A stretch of 64,000 bases of DNA, from positions 16,996,001-17,060,000 of the forward strand of contig CM049395.1 in the NCBI GenBank assembly GCA_026929865.2, read 5' to 3'. Position numbers and translations under genes: made by a program. The stretch comes from Hyperoplus lanceolatus (lineage: Eukaryota > Chordata > Actinopteri > Uranoscopiformes > Ammodytidae). Below, one piece after another: positions 33,512 to 43,421 of this stretch (within the stretch, counting starts at the first letter, position 1; each line of letters begins with the position of its first letter). A model generated the notes under the pieces. It ran no database searches, had not been told where the DNA came from, and was given only the letters and a program-made list of their open reading frames with translations.

Positions 33512-33868
33512 TTAGTGAAATTGAACGGGATACATTGGGTAATGCAGATAAAACATTGAAATACCCATACCTGAATCCTGGGGAAAGATGATTGGCACCG
33601 AGATGGAGGGGCGGTTGAACTGGGCCTCCGCAAGCGCCAGCTGTCTCCGGTGCAGCTCCAACCTCTCCTGCTTCATCCGGACCATCTCTTCCTGCAGGGC
33701 AGTTTGTCTTTGGAGGTGGCCCTCCATCCCCCGCAGCACCACCAGCTTCTCCCTCTCCAGGCGCACCAGCGTCTCACTGCAGGTGCAGGTTGTTATTGCG
33801 GGCCGCCATCTTGAGCCTCCACGTATACGGTCACCGGCCCTGCTGGTTGGCGCGCAGGGACAGGCCAC
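33512..33868 (-). CDS. Coiled-coil C-terminal segment of the Harbinger Myb/SANT protein
   Basis: The useful part is a charged heptad-like stretch beginning ETLVRLEREKLVVLRG and rich in Glu, Arg and Leu, followed by a short hydrophobic tail. It follows the Myb/SANT frame (33793-34371) on the same strand but in another frame and overlaps it by 76 bp. NAIF1-like proteins have a C-terminal coiled coil, so the two were probably joined by a small intron around 33775-33830; several GT and AG dinucleotides would allow this. The start given is only the first in-frame start and is not supported as a real one. Confidence 0.45.
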   Translation of the reverse strand: MACPCAPTSRAGDRIRGGSRWRPAITTCTCSETLVRLEREKLVVLRGMEGHLQRQTALQEEMVRMKQERLELHRRQLALAEAQFNRPSISVPIIFPQDSGMGISMFYLHYPMYPVQFH

Positions 33869-34371
33869 GGTTGTTGGGGGTCGTCCTCTCCTGGTAGCCT
33901 ACACGTCCCTGCTCTGCTCCCGGATGGCTCCTCTTCATCCTCACTTAATGAGAGCCCCTCGTCCCCCAGCACATCGATGCCCTCACTAATGCCTTCAGAG
34001 GCCGTCTTCCCGATAATTGAGAGGACTTTCTCCTCGTCGGGAGAGAGGGTCGTCCCACCCGGTGCTCCACCACCCGTGCCCATGGCTTTGCTCCTCACCT
34101 CGGCACTCTTCCTCTTAGTTTGGCTCTGGAACTCCTGCCACTTCTTTCTGATAGCGCCCCAGTCACGCAGACCACATGGGCTGGAGGGGGACATCTTTTG
34201 GGCTATGGCCTGCCAAACATTGTTCTTGACGGTGATATTTTTTTTGCCCTTTGTTCCCCCGAATAAAATATCCCGGTGCTGCCAGACCTCGTCCACCAAG
34301 ACGCCCATCTCCTCTGCGGTAAACGCCGGTGCCCGCTTGCTTCTTTTGACGCCGGTTCCTTCCATTCTCAC
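33793..34371 (-). CDS. NAIF1-like Myb/SANT DNA-binding protein of Harbinger
   Basis: 192 residues in this frame. Residues about 13-90 form a Myb/SANT-like domain with FTAEEMGVLVDEVWQHRDIL and later IRKKWQEFQSQTK, a pattern I recognise from NAIF1 and Harbinger Myb-like proteins. An acidic Ser/Glu-rich stretch follows (about 137-150). In characterised Harbinger systems this protein binds subterminal transposon DNA and brings the nuclease into the nucleus. It faces the nuclease gene, about 0.8 kb away. The C-terminus probably continues through a spliced coiled-coil exon. Confidence 0.85.
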   Translation of the reverse strand: MRMEGTGVKRSKRAPAFTAEEMGVLVDEVWQHRDILFGGTKGKKNITVKNNVWQAIAQKMSPSSPCGLRDWGAIRKKWQEFQSQTKRKSAEVRSKAMGTGGGAPGGTTLSPDEEKVLSIIGKTASEGISEGIDVLGDEGLSLSEDEEEPSGSRAGTCRLPGEDDPQQPWPVPARQPAGPVTVYVEAQDGGPQ

Positions 34372-34436
34372 GTGTCTATATCCACGGGGGTATATATGCG
34401 CTAATGGGCCTGATTACTACTTGGATTCACCTGTTG

Positions 34437-34439
<3 letters not shown>

Positions 34440-34491
<52 letters not shown>
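34440..34491. repeat. CA microsatellite in Harbinger copy A
   Basis: (CA)n run; the block B equivalent at 59168-59211 is shorter. The Thr-His repeat proteins read across it are artefacts. Confidence 0.95.
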
Positions 34492-34496
<5 letters not shown>

Positions 34497-35412
34497 CCGC
34501 ACCCACACACATACAAACGCTACATACTTAAACTAATTGAACCTGTGTGGGGGGATCACGGGGCGCTGTGTGTGACTTATGCGCTGATAAAGAGGTGGGT
34601 GATCGATTTGCCTGGCATCGATTTATTCAGTTTTAGCACCACCTTGGTGGACAGCTCCCACTAAAGAACTTCTTTCAATGCTTCTTTCGCTTCATCTTAC
34701 GGCTCTCCAAAGAAGGCATTTAAGAAGCCATCTGGGAAACACCCGTATCTTAACGCTCCTTCTTTGGCGAACCCTTCTTTGGCCCCAAAGAACGATCGAA
34801 TCTGGGAAACTCGGCCAAAAACTGTTGTAATGCATTCACAGGTAAATCATTATTTTGAGCTTCAGTGAGGGCCAATTGCTGTGATCCTTTCGTCATTAGG
34901 GATGCACCGATCCACTATTTTTAGTTCTGATCTGATTCCGATATCTGGGTTTTCGATATCGTCCGATACCGATACTGTCCGATACGATATCATAATTGTT
35001 ATAATTTTTTTTGTTGGTGGTGATGTTATGTATAAGGCTAGGAAGGTTTAAGCAATTCTAATTTAAAAGAGCAAGAAATATACACAAATGCATATATTTA
35101 TTTATTTTATTTATTTATTTATTTCTTTCGGACAATTTCACACAATACACAATTATCTCTTTCACATCATAAATCTTAATTAGTATTGCCCGAAGGGTGA
35201 CGGAAGAAGCCTAAGGCTTATCGAGTCCCGCCCCCACTTTCATCAGATTCAAAATCAGATTCACATTTACTGATCACAGAAAAGAAAAGAAAACAGGAAA
35301 AAAAGAAAATAATGAAAAGTAAAAAATAAGAGAAAAATAAAAAATAAAAATAAAAATAAAAATAAAAATAAAAATAAAAATAAAAATAAAAGGAAGAAAA
35401 TACACAAGGATT

Positions 35413-37344
35413 CTATAGGAGGAGGAGTCTATAATTTTCCATAATTTTAGAGACATACATTATTTTGAAATTTCGCAAACTGCAACTCCCTGTGATATCT
35501 TCATCAAGTTCATTCCATAATTTAATACCCTTTACAGAAATCGAAAATGACTTAAGTGTGGTCCGTATGTTTTTCTCTATGAATTTTCTGTTTCTTCTTA
35601 AATCATGCGAGACTCCTCTGTCTTCAAACATTGCTTGTAAACTGACAGGAAGGCTTTTTTTTGAAGCCTTGTACATCATTTGTGCGGTGTGGTAACTTAC
35701 TATGTCCCGTAATTTGAGAATTCTACCATCGATAAAGAAGTTATTAGTGTGTGCCCTGTAAGTTGCTTGATATATTATTCGTACTGCCCTTTTTTGAAGG
35801 ATCTCCAATGGGTACAATGTACCTTTGTAAGTGTTTCCCCACACCTCAACACAGTAATGCAGATGTGGGGAAACTAAAGACCAGTATAATACAAGTAAGG
35901 CCTTTTGATTGAAACAATGTTGTGCTTTCCAAAGTATAGAAATACTCCTGGCTATTTTGCCCCTAAGATGGCTAACTTGTGGTTTCCAACTTAACTTGTC
36001 ATCCATTATTACCCCTAGTACTTTGTGTTGCTTGACCCTTTCAATATCTATCCCATTTACCTGGATTTTCACAGCGACATCTGCTGCTCTCCTACCAAAC
36101 AACATGAATTTAGTTTTTTCCAAATTTAATGATAACTTATTTCGGTTTAACCACCCATGTAACTTAGTCAATTCAATGTTTACAGTCTCAACCATATTAC
36201 TCAGATCATGCCCCGAATAGAAGATGTTTGTGTCATCAGCGAATAAAATTAACTTTAAGACCTTCGAAACTTTCCAAATATCATTTATGTAAAGCAGGAA
36301 TAATTTCGGCCCTAAAATTGACCCTTGAGGGACCCCACAAACAATATCCAAGCAAGTCGATGTGATCTCCCCTAATTTCACATATTGTTTCCTGTCCTGT
36401 AAATAACTTCTGACCCAGTCCCGTGCTATACCTCTAATGCCATAATTCTCCAGCTTATTGAGAAGGATCTTGTGATTTATAGTGTCAAAAGCTTTTTTAA
36501 GGTCTATAAAAATTCCTATACAGTATGATTTGTGATCTATAGCATTACTAATGATTTCAACCGATTCAGCCAAGGCCAGCGCCGTGGAATGATTCTTTCT
36601 AAAGCCAAATTGGCTATTATAAAGAATTTGATGTTTATTAATGAAATCATCTAATCTGTTGTTAAACAGCTTTTCCAAAATTTTAGAAAATTGAGGCAAA
36701 ATTGAGACTGGTCTATAATTTGTAAATGAGTGTTCATCTCCATTCTTATGTATTGGTATAACCTTAGCTATTTTCATACTACAAGGAAAAATTCCTGTTT
36801 GAAAAGATAAGTTACAAATATGTGTTAAAGGTTGAAGAATACTTTCTTGCACAGCTTTTATTATTTTCATGTTAAGCCCCAGTGAGTCTCTTGATGCCTT
36901 CGGTTGCATTCCCAGTAAAATCTCACTAATCTCCGTGGCCTTGACTGGCTTTAGAAACATGGATTGTTGAATATAGTCTTCCTGTTCCCAAGACTCCCCC
37001 ATACACCTGTCGCGGATACCCATGGCCAAATTCGGACCAACCATAACAAAAAAATTGTTTAGTTTATTCGCCACGGTATTCATGTTTTCCAACTTAACGT
37101 TATTTTCATGGAAATACTCAGGATAATTATGTATTTTGCTGTCATTTCTCAATACTGTGTTCACTACATCCCACAGTTTTTTAGGGTAATTTGCATTTGT
37201 TTCTAAAAGCTTGCAAAAATATTTTTTTTTACAGTCTCTGAGAATGATATTTAGTTTGTTACGATAGGTTTTGTATTTTAACTCAGCCTGTGGTGTCCTT
37301 GCTGTTATGAATCGTTTGTACAATGTATTTTTTTTTACAAGCAT
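35413..37344 (-). pseudogene. LINE reverse transcriptase part
   Basis: 643 codons. Reverse-transcriptase motifs are RPVSILPQFSKILE (211-224), FIDLKKAFDTINH (279-291), GVPQGSILGP (337-346) and the catalytic FADDT (368-372). A C-terminal region with His/Cys-containing segments follows. All catalytic Asp residues are present. The frame is separated from the upstream endonuclease frame by a single shift at a run of nine A (37327-37335 on the plus strand), so the original single ORF is broken there, or the run was miscounted in sequencing. Confidence 0.85.
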
Positions 37345-38245
37345 TTTTCAAGGATTTAGTTAGCCACTGTTTATTCTGTCTTTGCTTAAAGGCCCTTTTT
37401 TTTAGTGGACAATTTTTCTCATACAGCCTTTGAAATACCTCCAAGAATAATCCAAAACTTACATTAACATCCTTCTCCTTGTAAACACAGTCCCAATTTT
37501 GCGACAATAAATCATTTTTCAATGCCTCTATCCTCTCCTCAGTCTCCAACCTAACATATACATCTTTGTTTGGTCTAACTTGCAACTTTTGTTTCCAATC
37601 GTATATAGCAAATACAGGTAAATGGTCACTTATGTCGTTTATCAATAGTCCACTATCTGTTACATCCCCCCTAACATTCGTAAATATGTTGTCTATTAAT
37701 GTAGCACTATTTATTGTAATCCTGCTTGGCCTTGTAATTAAGGGCTGTAGGCCCAACACGTTCAGTGTATTTAAAAATTCCTCAGTCAGAGGAGTAATTT
37801 TAAGTAAATCAATGTTAGTATCCCCACAGATAAATATCTTCTTTTGGTTAACCTTAGAAAATAATTCTCCCACATATTCTATAAAGTCTTCCACTTTTGA
37901 ATCGGGTGTTCTGTACACACAGCTGATAATTAAACATTTCTCATTCGTTTGAATTTCAATAGTCACACATTCCATTAGATTATCAATTGCAGCACACATG
38001 TTATTTACGATTTCAAACCTTATATTTTCATCAACGAAAAGGGCCACTCCTCCCCCTCTCTTGTTAATTCTGTTGACACAAACCAGTTTATACCCCTTAA
38101 GATCAAAGACCATGCATTTGCCATCCTTAATCCATGTTTCTGACACTGCAATGATGTTGAATGGGTTGGAGAATTTCTGTAAGTATTCCTTAATATGCGA
38201 AAAATTTGTGTAGAGACTTCTGCTATTAAAATGAATTATGGACAA
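37283..38245 (-). pseudogene. LINE apurinic-like endonuclease part
   Basis: An endonuclease/exonuclease/phosphatase-type domain: IIHFNSRSLY (3-12), SETWI (35-39), GDTNID (141-146), DNIFTN (185-190) and SDHLPVF (206-212). These supply the catalytic Glu, Asp, Asn and His. The frame is open further upstream to the truncation point at 38358; the first codon listed is not an ATG. It passes into the reverse-transcriptase frame through the A-run frameshift near 37330. Confidence 0.85.
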
Positions 38246-38429
38246 TTTCCCAATTGATTGAAAGCAACTGGTGAATTGATCTTCTGTATGATACTGACAG
38301 TCTCTTTTCCCTCTATTGTAGAAATGATTATCAGGGTCAATAATGTCATTTTGGTCCGATATAGGTTTATGTTAAAGGCAGAATTATAGAGTCATACAAA
38401 ATAATCCTTCTCAATGATCACTTCTGCCC

Positions 38430-38802
38430 TAGCCTGGTGCTACCAGACCATCGTACTTCATTTCATTTGTACAGAAGGTCTGGCAGTGCTTTAATTGGCA
38501 AACGTTCACTCATGGAGGCGGGTGTCTGTTAAAGTTTAAAACTATTGGATCTGCCCAGTGCCACTCTGGATTAGCCAACCAATCGCATAACGTTTGGTCG
38601 TCACGTGTGTCATGAGCCGGCTTCTGGCAACTGAAACTGGAGCGCGACTTCGACGTCATCGTTCTCAGCCACTCGCTCTGTTTGCTGATTGGACCGGCTG
38701 TCGAATCTCCAGCAAAACTGGGAAATGGGCTGTACACCCAGACTGACTACTGAAGGGAAAATAAAATTTGGCCGGAAGTAGGCGGGCGGGCGGAGCCAGG
38801 CT
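38430..38802. mobile_element. Small element, TAGCCTGG ends, about 10-bp TSD (block A)
   Basis: Starts TAGCCTGGTGCTACCAGACC and ends GGAGCCAGGCT, flanked by ACTTCTGCCC on both sides (38420-38429 and 38803-38812). A 10-bp duplication is longer than the hAT norm and could be 8-9 bp plus chance identity. No coding capacity; superfamily unassigned. The block B copy is 59884-60256. Confidence 0.65.
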
Positions 38803-39167
38803 ACTTCTGCCCCACTAGAATATGTGGTGGTCTGTTTGTCTGAACAGTCTTCCTCTCTCTGGCTGTATTTTACATAGTAGAATTTGTCACAGTGCAGAAG
38901 CCTCTCCACTTCCTTGATTTGGATTAGCTTTGGTTTGCTCACTGGCTAACACATTGATATGTATTGTATGTCTAACTAGAAAGTGGTGTCCTCTCTCCCT
39001 CCACCGAACGTCAGCGCATGCTCACACGGCTCATTCGCTCTTTCATGGTAAAACATTTTTATTTTTTTTTATTTTTTATCGGAGCTGTCAGTCCGATATC
39101 CGATACGCAGATTTCGGCCATATCGATACCGATACTGGATCGGATCGGCCCCATCCCTAGTCGTCAT

Positions 39168-39693
39168 ATTCACTGGCTGACCCGCAGACTCTTGATTCCC
39201 ATCACCTGGATTGACTGTGTGCATTTCTATTTTCGTAATCAGCTCAAGCGCACAATCCAATTAGATGAAGGTTACTGTGGGGCTCTCTGGATGGTGAGTG
39301 TGACTGCCTTTTTAAATGACCTGTGGGGAAAAGGATTCACATTGCCAGACCCTCAAGGTTCAATTCAAGTGCGTTTTTTTCCTGTTTATGTTGGTGCCAC
39401 AGTTGCTTTTAAATCTGCTTACAACTCACAACCTTTGTATACAGATGAAGTTACACAGTTGACCATTATGATTTGTGTGCTTATTTTATTTTGTTTTGTC
39501 AAACCCAAACATTGGCAGTGTATGTTACGAAATTAAAAAAAAACTGAATAAATAATAAACAAATCTCTTTGCTTTTGCACTATGGATTATTAGTTTAGTT
39601 ATGTGTCTAACCCCAATGCTCCTGGATATCTACCCCAGTTTTCAACCAGTCTGCGCTTATTGGAAACAGAGAGCCACAGCTATGCAGGGCATG
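39168..39693 (+). other. Unassigned segment with a conserved open frame
   Basis: A frame running to 39536, with LWGKGFTLPDPQG and a hydrophobic stretch near its end (MICVLILFCFV), stays open in both blocks (to 60990 in block B). I do not recognise it. The hydrophobic run could be a membrane segment, but the frame has no clear start of its own and may be chance. Confidence 0.3.
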
Positions 39694-39695
39694 TA

Positions 39696-40853
39696 CACTC
39701 AACAAAAATATAAACGCAACACTTTTGTTCTTGCTCCCATTTTTCATGAGATGGACTTAAAGATCTAAATTCATTCCAGATACACAATATTACCATTTCT
39801 CTCAAACATTGTTCACAAATCTGTCTAAATGTGTGATAGTGAGCACTTCTGCTTTGCTGAGATAATCCATCCCACCTCACAGGTGTGCCACATCAAGATG
39901 CTGATCTGACATCATGATTAGTGCACAGGTGTGCCTTAGACTGTCCACAATAAAAGGCCACCCTGAAATGTGCAGTTTTGTCTCACAGCAAATGCCACAG
40001 ATGCCACAAGCATTGAGGGAGCGTGCAATTGGCATGCTGACAGCAGGAATGTCAACCAGATCTGTTGCTCGTGCATTGAATGTTCATTTCTCCACCATAA
40101 GCCGTCTCCAAATGCGTTTCAGAGAATATGGCAGTACATCCAACCGGCCTCACAACCGCAGACCATGTGTAACCACACCAGCCCAGGACCTCCACATCCA
40201 GCAGGTTCACCTCCAAGATCGTCTGAGACCAGCCACTGAGACAGCTGCTGAAACAATTGGTTTGCATAACCAAACAATTTCTGCACAAACTGTCAGAAAC
40301 CGTCTCAGGGAAGCTCAACTGCATGCTCGTCGTCCTCATCGGGGTCTTGACTTGACTCCAGCTCGTCGCCGTAACAGACTTGAGTGGGCAAATGCTCACA
40401 TTCGATGGCGTCTGGCACGTTGGAGAGGTGTTCTCTTCACGGATGAATCTCGGTTTACATTGTTCAGGGCAGATGGCAGACAGCGTGTGTGGCGTCATGT
40501 GGGTGAGCGCTTTGCTGATGTCAATGTTGTGGATCGAGTGGCCCATGGTGGTGGTGGGGTTATGGTATGGGCAGGCATCTGTTATGGACAAAGAACACAG
40601 GTGCATTTTATTGATGGCATTTTTGAATGCACAGAGATACCGTGATGAGATCCTGAGGCCCATTGTTGTGCCATACATCCATGAACATCACCTCACGTTT
40701 CAGCAAGATAATGCGGCCCCATGTTGCAAGGATCTGTACACAATTCTTGGAAGCTGACAATGTCCCAGTTCTTGCATGGCCAGCATACTCACCGGACATG
40801 TCACCCATTGGGCATGTTTGGGATGTGCTTGACCGGGCGTATACGACAGCATG
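39696..40853 (+). mobile_element. Tc1-like transposon, 3'-truncated (copy 2)
   Basis: A normal left end CACTCAACAAAAATATAAAC follows TA at 39694-39695. The match to the complete sister (61149) stops at 40853 inside the transposase gene, and unrelated sequence follows. The last quarter of the gene and the right inverted repeat are missing. Confidence 0.93.
39992..40853 (+). pseudogene. Tc1 transposase fragment, frameshifted
   Basis: Starts at the ATG at 39992. Relative to the copy at 61447 it has one extra T near 40622, two bases missing near 40713 and an extra G near 40836, then truncation. It shares with that copy the loss of the catalytic Glu (GGG at 40810-40812), so both derive from the same already-defective insertion. 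Confidence 0.9.
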
Positions 40854-41398
40854 GCGCGTGCTCGTGCTGGCTCATTAGCATCTGTACCATGCCCAAGCTT
40901 ACCTCTCTCAACTTTGCCGGACCCGAGGAAGTGATCCGTGCTCGAGTATGGAACAGAGCACTCGGACTGGTCAAACGAACTGGGCAAACATACTTGGACA
41001 AGGTACAGATGGTGTAGCGGCTTCCCATTAGCCACTAGGCTGCATGTCGTTTGGTGTTCTGACGCTTGCCTATAGCCATACAGATTCAGTTAGCAACTTA
41101 CGAATGTCCACTCGTTTCTTTGGTGTTTTATGATGCTTCGTTTATTCACCGAGTTACTAAAGGTTAGACTTGGACAGACAACTTGATTCCACTGTAAACA
41201 TGTAAGCTCCATGGCGGTCAGAAAACTTGCCTTCCGGCATGCAAGCACCTGGCTAGTGTGAGAGCACCTGATTAATAGCCTTGCATCCGGTTACAGAGTG
41301 TTGCCACCAGGCGGTCGAATTGAGCATAACAAGACAATACAAACAAAGAAGAAAAGGGTAAATGGCTCTTACAGATGGTCTAGTGTGAGTGCGCCCTA
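40854..41398. mobile_element. Right end of an unclassified DNA element next to arih1 exon 2
   Basis: Ends TAGTGTGAGTGCGCCCTAA, a terminus seen in several fish DNA elements. A related phrase, GGCTAGTGTGAGAGCACC, occurs near 41250. The left end is missing at the junction with the truncated Tc1. The right end stops about 10 bp before the arih1 exon 2 splice donor. Confidence 0.4.
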
Positions 41399-41410
41399 AG
41401 AGATTCTTAC

Positions 41411-41478
41411 CTTTCCATAAGCTTTTCTTTGTCCCAGTTGAAGTGACTGAGAAGGATGCGCGTTATTGTTGCAGGATT
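41411..41478 (-). CDS. arih1: arih1 coding exon 2
   Basis: On the minus strand, acceptor CTTCTAG is followed by 68 bp encoding NPATITRILLSHFNWDKEK and then LME plus two bases of the next Arg codon; the donor is GTAAGAATC. The peptide matches the vertebrate ARIH1 sequence that follows NEVIQ, and the splice phases fit (phase 0 in, phase 2 out). It belongs to the UBA-like domain of this RING-between-RING E3 ubiquitin ligase, which contacts neddylated cullin-RING ligases. No later exon was found to the left in this window. Confidence 0.95.
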
Positions 41479-41563
41479 CTAGAAGGACAAGAAATGGTTG
41501 TTTAGAAATAAAACAGATTTTTTTTTCAGTTATTCTTACTTACATTGCCATTTTTTTTTAAAA

Positions 41564-41727
41564 AAAGATATTTTTGGAATTTTTATGCTTTATTGATAGT
41601 GAGACAGAGTTGAAAAGGGGGCAGGGGAGTGACATGCAGAGAACGGCCGCGGGCTGGAATAGAACCGGGTCCGCTGCTGGCCGAGGCCCTTGGGGGGGAC
41701 GCCCTACCAACTGAGCTAAGGGCGCCC
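41564..41727 (-). mobile_element. tRNA-derived SINE in arih1 intron 1
   Basis: This is the clearest copy of the family. The minus strand begins GGGCGCCCTTAGCTCAGTTG, a good tRNA A-box region, and has GGTTCTATTCC as a B-box one base off consensus. The body contains TCTCTGCATGTCACTCCCCT and the tail CAATAAAGCATAAAAATTCC. It has the same orientation as arih1. Confidence 0.85.
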
Positions 41728-41900
41728 TACATTGCCATTTCGGTCCACAAATGTATACAATTGGATATGGAATATCCAGTAAAATACCACACCAAACTAC
41801 AGCCACAGAAGTGACTACAGAAAGTTAAGTCAATCCTCAATTATAGTTTTTGAAAGCAGGATGTCTGTCTGCAACATAGCAGCTGTTTATGACTTAAAGG

Positions 41901-42763
41901 TAGGGATGCACCGAACATTCGGCCACCGAAAATGTTCGGCCGAAAATGGCAAAATAAGTCATTTTCGGTTTTGGACGAAACAGTTAAAAGGCCGAACAAA
42001 ATTACCGAATATTGACAAACTAAATGACAATAAGGAAATATTTTTTTAAAAGAGCCGCAGTGCAAAAAAAATCTGGTTTGACGGGCGAAAATGATAATCA
42101 TATTGTCCATTAGCGCTGTGGGAGAGGGGGGGGGGCTCACTGCGATCTGATTGCATTGCTCGAGCCTGAATAGATTTCTTTATATGTCCATGGAATACAG
42201 AGCCATCTTACAGAAACAGAAACTGACAGCGTAACTAAATATATGACCAGTGACGCCTCCCCGTTGGATTTCAGCCTACAGCGAAAAAGTTACAATCACC
42301 TCCTAAGCATGGACATCGTTTAAAGCCTCTCATTGTTATGATCATTAGGCTTTGATGCACATTCTGAAGTCTGATCATTACGGTTGCAGCTGTGGTGCAG
42401 TTTATTTTAGAGCAACTCAACCTGCTCTGCACTGCACTGCAAAAAAAAAAGAATAAGAAAAAGAAGGCATTCAGTCGATCTTTTTGTAGATTCATCCTCA
42501 TATAAGTCAAGGCACATATCAATGAGTGGTTCAATCACATTCCTAGTAAAATGTTAATTTTACTCTTAGATTTGAAAGTTTTACTGTTTCTTTATTTATT
42601 TAGGGTTGCTTTTTAGTTGTAGGCTATGTTTGAGGAGAACATGTGGGAGTTTAATTTATTCAATGTTGAAAGAATTGGCAAAATAAATAAACAAAACTGC
42701 CTTTCGGCCAACTGTTCCTTTTTTTTCGGTTTGGGCCAAGAATTTTCATTTCGGTGCATCCTA
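41901..42763. mobile_element. hAT-type element, TAGGGATGCACCGAA ends
   Basis: Starts TAGGGATGCACCGAACATTC and ends CATTTCGGTGCATCCTA, with TTCGG-rich subterminal sequence on both sides. Flanks CTTAAAGG (41893-41900) and CTGTAAAGG (42764-42772) agree except for one extra base, consistent with an aged 8-bp duplication. It appears to sit inside another small element whose ends read TAAAGGTGAAG and, near 43410, CTTCACCTTTA. No transposase. Confidence 0.75.
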
Positions 42764-43421
42764 CTGTAAAGGTGAAGTAGCGATTTATTTATGTATATAG
42801 AAGTGTTAAATCGCTCTTTATTCATACAGTGATCACTTACAGTTTGCGTTTCATAAAGCCGATCTCTCAGTCAGCTGCTCTGCACGTAATGGGCAAATAA
42901 ACTTTTCGGGGATCCCGAAAGTAATATCCAATCACAAGAGAGAACGCTACAAACCGACACCCGTCTCACTGCCGGTGCACGTTTAGAGCAACAGACAGGT
43001 GAATGTGTATGCGCCTACAATGGCGGAGCAGGTAAAAATCCTTCCCAATGTCTGTTTTGATGGTTTTTATCATGTTTTATCACACTTACTTATCTGAGAT
43101 GGTGCTAGATAACTCACTGTTTGAAGACCACAGTGCATTAATGTGGTGACGTGGGGACGAGGGAGGGGACTGCTAACTGCAGTCAGTGACAGGAAGTTAG
43201 CTAAACTGACCATTTCGCCTACTGAACCTTTAATAAAGCAGAACACTAGACACGTATGGTCTAAAAAAAGAAACATTCCAGTGCACCATCGCCTGTGACT
43301 GGACAGGTTATGATGTATCAGAAAGAAAGTAAAAAGTCTGTGTAAAAAAATATGTATAACAGGCCAGTTGGCACATACTGTAGTGATTGAGTGATGTGGC
43401 GCTTCACCTTTATCACAAGAA

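Larger units (their letters stand above)
29395..34816 (+). mobile_element. Complete Harbinger transposon (copy A)
   Basis: The ends are GGCCGCGTTTCCCAGATTCG and, inverted, CGAATCTGGGAAACTCGGCC, which agree at 19 of 20 positions. Flanking AAA on each side (29392-29394 and 34817-34819) fits a 3-bp target duplication. It carries the two genes typical of autonomous PIF/Harbinger elements, transcribed towards each other: a DDE nuclease (31882-32955) and a Myb/SANT-like protein (33793-34371, plus a coiled-coil segment). A second DNA element is nested at 29552-31538, between the left end and the nuclease gene. Confidence 0.92.
35097..38358 (-). mobile_element. LINE of the jockey superfamily (CR1/L2/Rex-like), 5'-truncated
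   Basis: The insertion limits are exact because block B has the empty site: ATATA occurs once there and twice here (35092-35096 and 38359-38363). On the minus strand the order is endonuclease, reverse transcriptase, a short 3' UTR with an (AAAAAT)n run at 35336-35392, and an (AAAT)n tail. The coding frame is already open at the 5' junction, so the start of the element is missing. The endonuclease and polymerase style fits the CR1/L2/Rex1/Daphne group; I cannot choose the clade by eye. Confidence 0.88.
34897..39159. mobile_element. hAT-type element, TAGGGATGCACCGATCC ends, carrying a LINE (block A)
   Basis: Starts TAGGGATGCACCGATCC and ends GGATCGGCCCCATCCCTA, flanked by TTCGTCAT (34889-34896) and GTCGTCAT (39160-39167), which match at 7 of 8 bases. 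Subterminal CCGATA-type repeats occur at both ends. Two elements are nested inside: the LINE (35097-38358) and a 373-bp element (38430-38802). The LINE-free version in block B is 997 bp. Confidence 0.85.
28143..40853 (+). repeat. Block A of a large direct duplication
   Basis: From 28143 this block matches 52849-62308 in the same order and orientation: CAGGG-element end, AT repeat, CT and CA repeats, Harbinger element, hAT-type element and Tc1. The only large difference is a 3.26 kb LINE at 35097-38358. Microsatellite lengths and scattered single-base indels also differ. The match ends abruptly inside the Tc1 transposase at 40853. Confidence 0.93.

Noticed and set aside
33977-34531. 184-codon plus-strand frame (and its block B twin at 58707-59384)
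   Set aside because: Antisense of the Myb/SANT gene and then a CA repeat; no domain.
1-41410. Further arih1 exons to the left of exon 2
   Set aside because: I searched the minus strand by eye for the following conserved segment (starting YFDGNLEKLF) and for the RING regions without success. They may lie outside the window.
43020-43033. ATGGCGGAGCAG followed by GTAAAA as a hidden first exon
   Set aside because: Four codons and a weak donor inside an intron rich in mobile elements cannot support a gene call.
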